DNA of 5,656 nucleotides, from assembly GCA_946479705.1 (NCBI GenBank), contig CAMLHI010000154.1, positions 1-5,656 of the forward strand, written 5' to 3'. The DNA is from an uncultured Oxalobacteraceae bacterium. GTDB lineage: Bacteria; Pseudomonadota; Gammaproteobacteria; Burkholderiales; Burkholderiaceae. The position numbers were made by a program, and so were the translations under genes. The notes beneath the pieces are model-generated. The model was not told the DNA's origin. It worked only from the letters and a program-made list of their open reading frames with translations, and did not search any database. This document shows positions 1 through 5,656 of this stretch, one piece after another; position 1 is the first letter of the stretch, and each line of letters opens with the position of its first letter.

Positions 1-372
1 CTGCTGGAGGAAGCCGGCATCGCGCCCGCCGAACTGGCTGCGCTGGCGCGTACCAACCTGCGCGCAGCCTTGCCGGAACCGCAGTTCTTCGCCCAGGACC
101 GCTGCGCCCTGGCGTATACGGGCGACGCGCCCGAGGCCGTGCTGCTGCTGCTCGATTCGCTGTGGGATGAGATGCAAGCCAATTTCCTCGGCGAGATTGT
201 CGCCAGCGTGCCCCGGCGCGACCGCCTGCTGGTGTGCGACAGCGCCGACAAAGGCGCGGTCGAACGCCTGCGTGTCCAGACCCTGGCCTTCTACGGCGAG
301 CCCGACGAGTCGCATGCGCTGTCGGCCCAGCTGATGGTGCGGCGCGGCGGCGGCTGGACGCTGTTCGCCTGA
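1..372 (+). CDS. C-terminal part of a DUF1444-like protein (5' end outside window)
   Basis: This is an open frame from the first base to a TGA stop at 370-372, giving 123 residues of the C-terminal end; the start lies upstream of the window. The fragment is a soluble alpha/beta-type sequence without membrane segments or cysteine clusters. It contains an LLLLDSLWDEM helix at residues 45-55, then the segment IVASVPRRDRLLVCDS, and it ends in GGGWTLFA. A 'leucine-rich helix, then a v-A-vPaRD-ll-f strand' pattern is what I recall from DUF1444 (YtpQ-like) proteins, whose function is not established. The family call is tentative and made from recognition of this motif only. An internal TTG at 70 could be read as a start, but the frame is open and protein-like all the way to base 1, so a truncated longer gene is the better reading. 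The next gene starts 89 bases downstream on the same strand. Confidence 0.6.
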   Translation: MLEEAGIAPAELAALARTNLRAALPEPQFFAQDRCALAYTGDAPEAVLLLLDSLWDEMQANFLGEIVASVPRRDRLLVCDSADKGAVERLRVQTLAFYGEPDESHALSAQLMVRRGGGWTLFA

Positions 373-426
373 TCGCCGCGCTGGCGCACCGCTGATCGCC
401 CGCAACGCCGGGCGCGCCGCTTCCTG

Positions 427-448
427 CAATGGTGGAGTTTCGCCATTG
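427..448 (+). other. Hairpin just upstream of the CHAP gene's ribosome binding site
   Basis: CAATGGTG (427-434) pairs with CGCCATTG (441-448) to give an 8-bp stem with one G-U pair around a six-base loop, GAGTTT. It ends two bases before the AGGAG at 451-455. There is no run of T after the stem, so it is not a standard intrinsic terminator for the upstream gene. It could be a leader hairpin that affects translation or mRNA stability of the gene starting at 462, or a protein-binding inverted repeat. The pairing is read directly from the sequence; the role is inference. Confidence 0.45.
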
Positions 449-450
449 TC

Positions 451-455
451 AGGAG
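451..455 (+). promoter_or_regulatory. Ribosome binding site of the CHAP-domain gene
   Basis: AGGAG lies six bases before the ATG at 462. This decides the start: the longer in-frame alternative ATG at 429 would add eleven residues (MVEFRHCQERI) that run through the hairpin and the Shine-Dalgarno itself and would spoil the signal peptide. Confidence 0.8.
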
Positions 456-461
456 CGCATC

Positions 462-1046
462 ATGAAATCCGTTTCGCCTATCGCCGCCATCGGGGCAGGC
501 CTGGTCCTTGCATTGTGGTGGGCGGCCGCGCCACCGTTTCATGCGCCGCCGCAGGCGCCGGCCGTGGCCCAGAGCCGCCAGGCCCAGTGTCCCGGCAACA
601 GCTATCTCGAAGGCAAGCTATGTCGCTGTCCGTCCGGCACCAGCTGGAGCGCGGATAGCTGCGTGCCGCTGCGGTCCAGCGCCCAGCACACGGTGCGCAT
701 GGAACGCCTGCCGCCCGAGCCGCATGCCGACAATTGCGTGTTCTTCGCGCGCAAGCGCGTGCCCAGCCTGCCGTACAAGCTCAATACATGGAAGGGCAAG
801 CTGGCCGCCGTCAACAGCACCACGCCCCGTCCGGGCAGCGTGGCGATGATCGAGGTGGGCGCGGGCAAGTACAAGGAGGTCGGCCACGTGGCCATCGTCG
901 AATCGGTCAGCGAGAATTCGCTGACCATCATCGAAGGCAATTACTTGATGGGTTCGGTGACGCGGCGCACCGCGACCGGCAAGGATGTGGCCGATGCGGC
1001 GCGCCAGCTGCACATTGCCGGCTACTACGCGCCACATTCGCCGTGA
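462..1046 (+). CDS. Exported CHAP-domain amidase/endopeptidase-like protein
   Basis: A 194-residue protein. Residues 7-23 are hydrophobic, and a likely signal peptidase I site follows at A34-V-A36/Q37, so the mature protein is probably periplasmic or secreted; an uncleaved N-terminal anchor is also possible. Residues 43-67 form a small cysteine module with symmetric spacing, C-x10-C-x-C-x10-C (C43, C54, C56, C67), probably two disulfides. The C-terminal part looks like a CHAP domain (cysteine/histidine-dependent amidohydrolase/peptidase): the expected nucleophile is C92 in ADNCVFFAR, the general base H142 in GHVAIVE, and the third polar residues E158/N160 in IIEGNY. CHAP enzymes usually cut peptidoglycan peptides or glutathionylspermidine-type amides; here cell-wall remodelling is inferred. 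The start is set by the AGGAG at 451-455. The gene converges on the DUF945-like gene with a gap of three bases. No partner such as an inhibitor or a secretion gene is adjacent. Family call fairly sure; substrate unknown. Confidence 0.75.
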   Translation: MKSVSPIAAIGAGLVLALWWAAAPPFHAPPQAPAVAQSRQAQCPGNSYLEGKLCRCPSGTSWSADSCVPLRSSAQHTVRMERLPPEPHADNCVFFARKRVPSLPYKLNTWKGKLAAVNSTTPRPGSVAMIEVGAGKYKEVGHVAIVESVSENSLTIIEGNYLMGSVTRRTATGKDVADAARQLHIAGYYAPHSP

Positions 1047-1049
1047 GGC

Positions 1050-2387
1050 TTACTTCTTGGTCTTGCCCTTGGCCTTGGCCGCTGGCGCGGCTGGCGCTTG
1101 CGCTGGAGCCGGCTGCTTGGGCATCTCGACCGTCTTGCCGTTCAGGGTGATCACGCCGTCGTGCACCTCGATCGGGATGATCAGCACATCGTTTTCCAGA
1201 CGGCCGAAGCCGCTGCCCATGATCTTGCCGATGCCCATGTCGCGCATGCTCTCGGCCATCTGGTTGACGGCAGCCTCATCGACCACGGCCTGCGGATTGG
1301 CGCTCATCTGCTTGCGGGCAAACAGCTTGGCCACGTCCAGGATCAGCGCGGTCGGTACCGTCACGGTGAGTTTGGCATCGATCTTCTTGCCGAGCGCGGG
1401 CAGGGTGGCGAAATCGGCGTCGCTGCCGGGAGCGATGCTGAGGCGGCCGGTCAGCCCCACGCGGTTGCCCTGGAAGGCCATGCTGATGTCGTCGATCTCG
1501 AAGGCGGTATTGTTGGTGCGCGCCGATTGCGCCAGGCTGCGCAGCGCTGGCAACAAGTCTTCCAGCGCCTTGTCAGGGTTCAACATCGGATGCTTGTTCA
1601 TGCTATTGAGCTTGGCCAGTTTGGCCAGCGTGGCCACGTCCAAGCCCACCATGCGGAAGTTGAAGTGCATGTCGTCAACCTGGCCGCCCATCAGGGCAAT
1701 GCGCTTGACCGCGCTTTGATACGCCAGGTCGATCAGCTTGCCGCGCATGCTCGATGCCACGGTGTAGCTGATGTCGTCGAAATTCATCACGAAGCCGGGC
1801 ATCGAACTGTCCTGGGCCACCACGCTGGCGGCGCTGCCGGTGGCGCTGCCGGTCCACACTTCGCTGCCGGCGACGGCGCGTTCCTGCTTGCCGTCCATGC
1901 GCATGTCGTTCACCGTCACCTGCATGGTCTTGCCGCTGATGGCCAGCTGGGGCCAGCGCGCGTTGCCGCTGGCATGGCTGAGGTCCTTGTCCATGCTTTC
2001 CTTGACCGTCAGCTCGCTCCAGCGCAGGCCGCCGCCTTCCGGGGCGGTATAACTGCCCGGTTTCAGGGTGAAGCTGTAGTCGGTGCCACCGCCGATGGCG
2101 GCTTGCCGCTCGATGCCGCTCGGCATGGCTTCGCCCAGGATGAGCTTGGCCTGGGCCTTGGTCGCCGCGCTCACGCTGGCGTCGTTAAGCTTATCGAGCC
2201 GGACGATCATGTCCGTGCCGCCGCCGATGGCGGCCTTCAGGTCGCTGCTCAGGGAAGTGAAGGCTTGCATCAGGGCCGATGGCGGGACAGCCGGCTTGGC
2301 GGGCACCTTGGCCGGCTTGGTCGCGGCGAACGCCGGCGCGGCGGCCAGCAGGGCGGACAGGGTAGCGATACGAACGGTGTTCTTCAC
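1050..2387 (-). CDS. YdgA/DUF945-like exported protein
   Basis: A 445-residue protein starting at GTG (2387-2385), with AAGGAAG (2397-2391) as a well-placed ribosome binding site. Residues 1-21 form a classical signal peptide ending in AFA, so it is probably periplasmic. A Lys/Pro/Ala linker (about 23-37) follows, and the C-terminus is another low-complexity Pro/Ala/Lys tail (423-445, ending KGKTKK). The region between is rich in beta-strand-like stretches. It resembles DUF945 (YdgA) proteins, whose function is unknown: for example MAFQGNRVGLTGRLSIAPG (a 'feature, G-l-x-G-x-l-s' strand pair) followed by a valine-rich VTVPTALILDVAKLF segment. The N-terminal half differs from what I recall of E. 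coli YdgA. The octapeptide AAIGGGTD occurs twice, at residues 52-59 and 96-103. No catalytic motif or cysteines are apparent. The gene is transcribed divergently from argJ and probably alone. The long open frame on the opposite strand is a shadow of this gene's codon bias. Coding status is very likely; the family name is moderately sure. Confidence 0.7.
   Translation of the reverse strand: MKNTVRIATLSALLAAAPAFAATKPAKVPAKPAVPPSALMQAFTSLSSDLKAAIGGGTDMIVRLDKLNDASVSAATKAQAKLILGEAMPSGIERQAAIGGGTDYSFTLKPGSYTAPEGGGLRWSELTVKESMDKDLSHASGNARWPQLAISGKTMQVTVNDMRMDGKQERAVAGSEVWTGSATGSAASVVAQDSSMPGFVMNFDDISYTVASSMRGKLIDLAYQSAVKRIALMGGQVDDMHFNFRMVGLDVATLAKLAKLNSMNKHPMLNPDKALEDLLPALRSLAQSARTNNTAFEIDDISMAFQGNRVGLTGRLSIAPGSDADFATLPALGKKIDAKLTVTVPTALILDVAKLFARKQMSANPQAVVDEAAVNQMAESMRDMGIGKIMGSGFGRLENDVLIIPIEVHDGVITLNGKTVEMPKQPAPAQAPAAPAAKAKGKTKK
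2083..2234 (-). repeat. Two near-identical 20-base direct repeats inside the DUF945-like gene
   Basis: Copies lie at 2083-2102 and 2215-2234 and differ at a single base (A at 2088, G at 2220). They are 132 bases apart, exactly 44 codons, and both encode AAIGGGTD. Flanking protein similarity is weak (roughly LKAAIGGGTDMIVRL against RQAAIGGGTDYSFTL). This suggests either an old in-frame duplication or a repeated structural turn. Confidence 0.7.
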
Positions 2388-2390
2388 GGA

Positions 2391-2397
2391 CTTCCTT
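2391..2397 (-). promoter_or_regulatory. Ribosome binding site of the DUF945-like gene
   Basis: On the minus strand AAGGAAG ends three bases before the GTG start codon at 2387 (the AGGA core is five bases away). It supports GTG as the true start; no ATG at this position competes with it. Confidence 0.7.
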
Positions 2398-2425
2398 TTA
2401 GTATTGAGGTAGATACAACCTTTCG

Positions 2426-2454
2426 ATTATGAAATAGTTACCAGGAAATGTCAT
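2426..2454 (-). promoter_or_regulatory. Sigma-70-type promoter of the DUF945-like gene
   Basis: On the minus strand, ATGACA (2454-2449, five of six against TTGACA) and CATAAT (2431-2426, five of six against TATAAT) are separated by exactly 17 bases. It lies in the only AT-rich island of the window. Transcription would start near 2419, leaving a leader of about 30 bases before the GTG at 2387. It is the best promoter match seen in the window; not tested. Confidence 0.6.
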
Positions 2455-2504
2455 TAATTTTGGCGACCCGCGGCGCCCGAAACAACGACTTGGCGTGTCC
2501 GTCG

Positions 2505-2510
2505 TACAAT
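2505..2510 (+). promoter_or_regulatory. Candidate -10 box of the argJ transcription unit
   Basis: TACAAT (five of six) lies 34 bases before the argJ start and would give a leader of about 28 bases. No convincing -35 box is present at 15-19 bases upstream; the TTGGCG at 2490-2495 is only nine bases away. The promoter may be weak, depend on an activator, or be misplaced. Confidence 0.35.
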
Positions 2511-2544
2511 AGCGACTCCGACTCACCTGCTAGAGAAACCCGCC

Positions 2545-3783
2545 ATGGCCGTCAATTCCCCGCTCCCACTCGCCGCCGACCTCGCGCCCGTCAACGGCAT
2601 CGACATCGGTTATGCCCAAGCCGGCATCAAGAAGCCCAACCGCAAGGACGTGCTGGTCATGAAGCTGGCCGACAGCGCCACCGTGGCCGGGGTGTTTACC
2701 AAGAACCGCTTCTGCGCCGCGCCGGTCCAGGTCAGCAAGGCTCACCTGGCGGCGGTGGCGGCCGGCGGCGCGCCCATCCGCGCGCTGGTGGTCAACACCG
2801 GCAACGCCAACGCCGGCACGGGCGAACCCGGCCTGGCGCACGCCAACGCCACCTGCAAGGCGCTGGCCGACCTGCTCGGCTGCAGCCCGCGGCAGGTGCT
2901 GCCGTTTTCCACCGGCGTGATTCTGGAACCCCTGCCAGTCGACAAGATCGTCGCCGGCCTGCCCGCCGCCGTGGCCGATCTGCACGCCGACAACTGGTTC
3001 AACGCCGCCGAAGCCATCATGACCACCGACACCCAGCCCAAGGCGGCGTCGAAGACGGTCGACATCCGCGGCCACGCCGTCACCATGACCGGCATCAGCA
3101 AGGGCGCCGGCATGATCAAGCCGAACATGGCCACCATGCTCGGCTACCTGGCCATCGACGCCAAGGTGGCCCAGCCGGTGCTGGACGAACTGGTGCGCCA
3201 TGCGGCCGACCATTCCTTCAACTGCATCACCATCGATGGCGACACCTCGACCAACGATTCCTTCATGCTGATCGCCACCGGCACCGGCAGTCTGGCCATC
3301 GCCAATACCGACTCGATCGAATACGAGGAATTGAAAACGGCCGTGACCGACCTGGCGCGCAACCTGGCCCAGCAGATCATCCGCGACGGCGAGGGCGCCA
3401 CCAAGTTCATCACCATCTCGGTCGACGACGGCAGCGACGTCGAAGAGTGCCGCAAGATCGCTTACTCGATCGCCCACTCGCCGCTGGTCAAGACCGCCTT
3501 CTTCGCGTCCGACCCGAACCTGGGCCGCATCCTGGCGGCGGTCGGCTACGCCGGCGTGGACGACCTCGACGTCAGCAAGATCGACCTCTACCTGGACGAT
3601 GTGCATGTGGCCAAAAACGGTGGCCGCCACCCGGACTACCGCGAGGAAGACGGCCAGCGCGTCATGAAGCAGAGCGAGATCACGGTGCGCGTCAAGCTCG
3701 CGCGCGGCAGCGCCACCGCCACCGTCTGGACTTGCGACCTGTCGCACGAGTACGTGAGCATCAACGCCGACTACCGTTCCTGA
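2545..3783 (+). CDS. argJ: Bifunctional/monofunctional ornithine acetyltransferase ArgJ
   Basis: A 412-residue glutamate N-acetyltransferase, a cytosolic enzyme of arginine biosynthesis. It moves the acetyl group from N-acetylornithine to glutamate; some members also use acetyl-CoA, which cannot be told from sequence alone. Family hallmarks are present throughout. [12 protein letters not shown] lies at about residue 83. The oxyanion-hole pair T123-G124 is in [11 protein letters not shown]. The self-cleavage site is in [14 protein letters not shown], where the precursor is cut between A196 and T197 so that T197 becomes the N-terminal nucleophile of the beta chain. DGDTSTND follows, then GEGATKF, DPNLGRI and the C-terminal INADYRS. 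The length is normal for the family and no break is seen. The start at ATG 2545 gives the expected N-terminus (an AVNSPLPL lead, then the conserved [15 protein letters not shown]), although the Shine-Dalgarno is weak (AGAGA at 2532-2536). It is the first gene of a tight plus-strand run with the ATPase and mutT. Confidence 0.97.
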   Translation: MAVNSPLPLAADLAPVNGIDIGYAQAGIKKPNRKDVLVMKLADSATVAGVFTKNRFCAAPVQVSKAHLAAVAAGGAPIRALVVNTGNANAGTGEPGLAHANATCKALADLLGCSPRQVLPFSTGVILEPLPVDKIVAGLPAAVADLHADNWFNAAEAIMTTDTQPKAASKTVDIRGHAVTMTGISKGAGMIKPNMATMLGYLAIDAKVAQPVLDELVRHAADHSFNCITIDGDTSTNDSFMLIATGTGSLAIANTDSIEYEELKTAVTDLARNLAQQIIRDGEGATKFITISVDDGSDVEECRKIAYSIAHSPLVKTAFFASDPNLGRILAAVGYAGVDDLDVSKIDLYLDDVHVAKNGGRHPDYREEDGQRVMKQSEITVRVKLARGSATATVWTCDLSHEYVSINADYRS

Positions 3784-3797
3784 TTGCCGCGCTGACG

Positions 3798-4670
3798 ATG
3801 AGCCCACTCGACCAATTTCTCCTGCGCGCCGAAGCGCTCTTGCTGCGCGTGGAAGCGGTGCTGCCGCCCGCGCACGCGCGCGAACCGGACTGGAAGCTCA
3901 GCTTCGCCTTCCGCTGGCGCAAGCGCAGCAACGGCGCCAGCTACCTGCAGCCGGTGCTGCACGCGGCCACCATCGCGCTGGACGACCTGCACCACATCGG
4001 GCCGCAAAAAGAGCAGATCGAACAGAATACGCGCCAGTTCGTCGCTGGCCGTCCGGCCAACAATGTGCTGCTGACCGGCGCGCGCGGCACCGGCAAGTCT
4101 TCGCTGATCAAGGCTTGCCTGAACCAGTTCGCCGGCCAGGGCCTGCGCCTGATCGAAGTCGACAAGGCCGACCTGGCCGACCTGCCCGACATCGTCGACC
4201 TGGTGGCCGGACGCGCCGAACGCTTCATCATCTTCTGCGACGACCTCTCTTTCGAGGAAGGCGAGAGCGGCTACAAGGCGCTCAAGGTGGCGCTGGACGG
4301 CAGCATCTCCACGCAATCGGACAATGTGCTCATCTACGCGACCTCGAACCGGCGCCACCTGCTGCCCGAGCGCATGAGCGACAACGCCAGCTACACCCAT
4401 CTGCCGGACGGCGACCTGCATCCCGGCGAGACGGTGGAAGAAAAGATTTCGCTGTCCGAGCGCTTCGGCCTGTGGCTGTCGTTCTATCCCTTCAAGCAGG
4501 ATGACTACCTCGGCATCGTGGCGCACTGGCTGGCCAGCTTCGGCTGCACGCCGGAGCAGGCCGAGCAAGCGCGCGGCGAAGCCCTGCGCTGGGCCCTGCA
4601 GCGCGGTTCGCGTTCGGGCCGGGTCGCCTGGCAGTTCGCCAAGGACTACGCCGGAAAGCACGGCCAATGA
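3798..4670 (+). CDS. DUF815-family AAA-type ATPase
   Basis: A 290-residue predicted cytosolic ATPase. An N-terminal helical region (1-60) precedes a DUF815-like P-loop domain. This has Walker A GARGTGKS at 94-101, Walker B FIIFCDD at 143-149 followed by LSFEEGE, a sensor-1-like YATSNRRHL at 180-188, and a GSRSGRVAWQF segment near the end with arginines R272 and R275 that may act as sensor 2. All residues needed for ATP binding and hydrolysis appear intact. The biological role of the family is not established to my knowledge. The start is taken at ATG 3798, fourteen bases after the argJ stop. The frame happens to stay open far upstream (to 2448), but that part overlaps argJ in another frame and is arginine/histidine-rich nonsense. 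No clear Shine-Dalgarno precedes 3798, so translation may depend on ribosomes finishing argJ. The stop overlaps the mutT start. No membrane segment or signal peptide. Confidence 0.88.
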   Translation: MSPLDQFLLRAEALLLRVEAVLPPAHAREPDWKLSFAFRWRKRSNGASYLQPVLHAATIALDDLHHIGPQKEQIEQNTRQFVAGRPANNVLLTGARGTGKSSLIKACLNQFAGQGLRLIEVDKADLADLPDIVDLVAGRAERFIIFCDDLSFEEGESGYKALKVALDGSISTQSDNVLIYATSNRRHLLPERMSDNASYTHLPDGDLHPGETVEEKISLSERFGLWLSFYPFKQDDYLGIVAHWLASFGCTPEQAEQARGEALRWALQRGSRSGRVAWQFAKDYAGKHGQ

Positions 4671-5074
4671 GCGAAGCGGCGCGGCCGATCGACGTGGCGG
4701 TTGGCATCCTCATGCAAGCCAATGGCGACGTGCTGCTGGGCCAGCGCCCGGACGGCAAACCTTATGCGGGCTACTGGGAATTCCCGGGCGGGAAAGTAGA
4801 AGCGGGCGAGCCGATCCTGGACGCGCTCAAGCGCGAATTCGTCGAGGAGCTGGGCGTGCGCATCCTTGAGGCCGAGGAGTGGTGCGGGGTCGAGCATGTG
4901 TACGAACACGCCCACGTGCGCCTGCATTTCTTCATCAGCCGGGCCTGGGAAGGCCAGCCGCAAAGCCTGGAAGGCCAGGCCTTCGCCTGGCAAGGCACGG
5001 TGGGCGTGAGTCCGCTGCTGCCGGCCACCATTCCGCTGCTGGAATGGCTGGACCGGGTGCGCTACGCTACTTAG
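4667..5074 (+). CDS. mutT: MutT-type Nudix hydrolase (8-oxo-dGTP diphosphatase-like)
   Basis: A 135-residue cytosolic Nudix hydrolase. The complete Nudix box GX5EX7REUXEEXGU is at residues 42-64, with metal-binding E57, E60 and E61, preceded by the MutT-typical YWEFPGGK. Length is close to E. coli MutT (129). MutT enzymes hydrolyse 8-oxo-dGTP to the monophosphate and so prevent A-to-C transversions. Compared from memory with E. coli MutT, R23 and F35 (here R27, F39) and E98 (E102) are kept, but D77, R78 and N119 correspond to H81, A82 and T121, so strict 8-oxo-dGTP specificity is less certain. The ATG at 4667 overlaps the ATPase stop as ATGA, pointing to translational coupling; a weak GGAAAG (4653-4658) also precedes it. 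The gene converges on yacG with overlapping stops. Next to yacG-zapD, mutT is the expected neighbour, which supports the name. Confidence 0.88.
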   Translation: MSEAARPIDVAVGILMQANGDVLLGQRPDGKPYAGYWEFPGGKVEAGEPILDALKREFVEELGVRILEAEEWCGVEHVYEHAHVRLHFFISRAWEGQPQSLEGQAFAWQGTVGVSPLLPATIPLLEWLDRVRYAT

Positions 5075-5253
5075 TGATTGTCCTGGTCGGGCAGCAGGTC
5101 GTCGTCGGCGGGCGGACCGGGGATGCTGTACTTTTCCTCGGCCCAGGCACCCAGGTCGATTTGCTTGCAGCGGTTGGAACAGAAGGGGCGGAATTTGGAC
5201 GTTTCGGTCCATTCGACCTTGGCGCCGCAGGTAGGGCAGGTGACGGTAGTCAT
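5071..5253 (-). CDS. yacG: DNA gyrase inhibitor YacG (zinc protein)
   Basis: A 60-residue protein with the YacG zinc site: CPTC (C6, C9) and CSNRC (C25, C29). The conserved [20 protein letters not shown] core follows, then the IPG motif at 44-46 and an acidic tail. YacG binds GyrB and blocks DNA binding by gyrase. The start is placed at ATG 5253, because residues from there match the family's usual length of about 60-65. The frame extends upstream to 5391, but that portion overlaps zapD and is unrelated to YacG. The stop codon TAA shares bases with the mutT TAG on the other strand. The start lies ten bases after the zapD stop with no clear Shine-Dalgarno, suggesting co-transcription and coupled translation with zapD. 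Confidence 0.93.
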   Translation of the reverse strand: MTTVTCPTCGAKVEWTETSKFRPFCSNRCKQIDLGAWAEEKYSIPGPPADDDLLPDQDNH

Positions 5254-5263
5254 GACAGGCTCA

Positions 5264-5656
5264 TCAGAAGTTACACAGCGTGAGCTCGAACGGCACGTCG
5301 TCTTCCAGCGGCTTGGGCTTGAGGTCGCCGCCCTGGGTTGTGAAGCGCACCCACAGCATGTATTTGTTGGCGGAAATTTCCGGAATGGCACCCAAGGTTT
5401 CGTCCAGGCTCAGGCGCAGCATTTGGTACACCTTCCCCTGCAACATCTGCTGGTAGCTGCCGGCGGCGGCGATCATCTTGACCGGGCCGCCCGAGTCGCG
5501 CAGCAGGCGCAGCACCAGGGCCAGCGCGTCGAACAGCGGCGCCAGCGGGGCGAACCAGGCGATGATGTCGTTGAAGCGTTGCTGGGCCGGCCGCTTTTGC
5601 CAGGCGTAGTAGGAGGGCAGATCGAATTCGCAGGCGCCGCCGGGAATGATGGTGCG
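5264..5656 (-). CDS. zapD: Cell division protein ZapD, C-terminal part (5' end outside window)
   Basis: The frame is open from the window edge to a TGA at 5266-5264, giving the last 130 residues. Recognisable ZapD (YacF, DUF1342) features are [12 protein letters not shown] near the start of the visible part and the helix [26 protein letters not shown] is followed by [17 protein letters not shown], and the C-terminal end is VPFELTLC. ZapD binds the C-terminal tail of FtsZ and cross-links FtsZ filaments into bundles at the division ring in the cytoplasm. The N-terminal helical half and the start codon lie beyond 5656. An internal GTG at 5515 is not the start, since the family sequence continues upstream. 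It is the upstream partner of yacG; in many proteobacteria coaE precedes it, which cannot be seen here. Confidence 0.93.
   Translation of the reverse strand, partial: RTIIPGGACEFDLPSYYAWQKRPAQQRFNDIIAWFAPLAPLFDALALVLRLLRDSGGPVKMIAAAGSYQQMLQGKVYQMLRLSLDETLGAIPEISANKYMLWVRFTTQGGDLKPKPLEDDVPFELTLCNF

Noticed and set aside
446..451. TTGTCA as a -35 box for the CHAP gene
   Set aside because: A matching -10 would fall inside the coding sequence after the start codon, and no suitable hexamer is there.
1098..2432. 444-codon open frame antisense to the DUF945-like gene
   Set aside because: The translation is His/Gly/Gln/Ala-rich without a recognisable motif, as expected for the mirror frame of a GC-rich gene. 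The minus-strand reading has a signal peptide, a ribosome binding site and a promoter.
2448..3797. Long plus-strand frame running through argJ into the ATPase, which would give a 740-residue protein starting at 2448
   Set aside because: The part before 3798 overlaps argJ in another frame and is Arg/His/Gln/Gly-rich with no domain; it is open only because of GC-rich codon bias. The real ATPase begins at 3798. Automated start calling could be misled here.
2530..3807. 425-codon open frame antisense to argJ
   Set aside because: It mirrors argJ, which is unmistakably real; the Val/Gly/His/Asp-rich translation matches nothing I recognise.
3771..4667. 298-codon open frame antisense to the ATPase
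   Set aside because: It is a shadow of the ATPase codons, with no ribosome binding site and no domain.
4943..4980. Short repeat and palindrome in mutT (GCCTGG-AAGG-CCAGGC at 4965-4980, with a similar copy at 4943-4957)
   Set aside because: It encodes ordinary residues (WEGQ and LEGQ) aligned with E. coli MutT, and short GC-rich palindromes are frequent at this base composition; nothing suggests a separate function.
5254..5391. N-terminal extension of yacG upstream of 5253
   Set aside because: It lies inside zapD in another frame and does not resemble YacG, which is normally about 60-65 residues long.

Overview
The window is GC-rich chromosomal DNA, dense with genes, whose codons mostly end in G or C. 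The gene content and order (argJ, a DUF815-type ATPase, mutT, then yacG and zapD on the opposite strand) suggest a betaproteobacterium. The protein sequences look most like Oxalobacteraceae (the Massilia/Duganella/Janthinobacterium group). That placement rests on recognition, not on a database search.

Layout. Positions 1-372 hold the 3' end of a plus-strand gene resembling the DUF1444 family. A short non-coding gap (373-461) contains a hairpin directly before a good ribosome binding site. It is followed by a small exported CHAP-domain amidase/peptidase (462-1046, plus). This gene converges, with a 3-base gap, on a minus-strand gene for an exported YdgA/DUF945-like protein (1050-2387). A 157-base divergent intergenic region (2388-2544) separates that gene from argJ. 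It is the most AT-rich stretch of the window and carries the best promoter seen here, reading leftward.

The plus-strand run argJ (2545-3783), DUF815 ATPase (3798-4670) and mutT (4667-5074) is very tightly packed: a 14-base gap, then an ATGA stop/start overlap. It probably forms one transcription unit. mutT converges on yacG (5071-5253, minus), and their stop codons overlap in the four bases TTAG. Ten bases separate yacG from the upstream minus-strand gene zapD (5264 to beyond the window edge).

Functions. ArgJ recycles the acetyl group in arginine synthesis. The DUF815 protein is an AAA-type ATPase of unknown role. MutT-type Nudix hydrolases clean damaged nucleotides from the pool. YacG is a small zinc protein that inhibits DNA gyrase. 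ZapD cross-links FtsZ filaments at the division site. The right half is therefore core housekeeping sequence with an old, conserved gene order. The left half holds less well-characterised envelope proteins.

No rRNA, tRNA, CRISPR array, insertion sequence, phage gene or toxin-antitoxin pair was recognised, and no gene-free stretch exceeds about 160 bases. I do not see a convincing new multi-gene system. The points most worth a second look are the pre-RBS hairpin, the cysteine module in the CHAP protein, the internal repeat in the DUF945-like protein, the coupled ATPase-mutT pair, and the altered nucleotide-contact residues in MutT.
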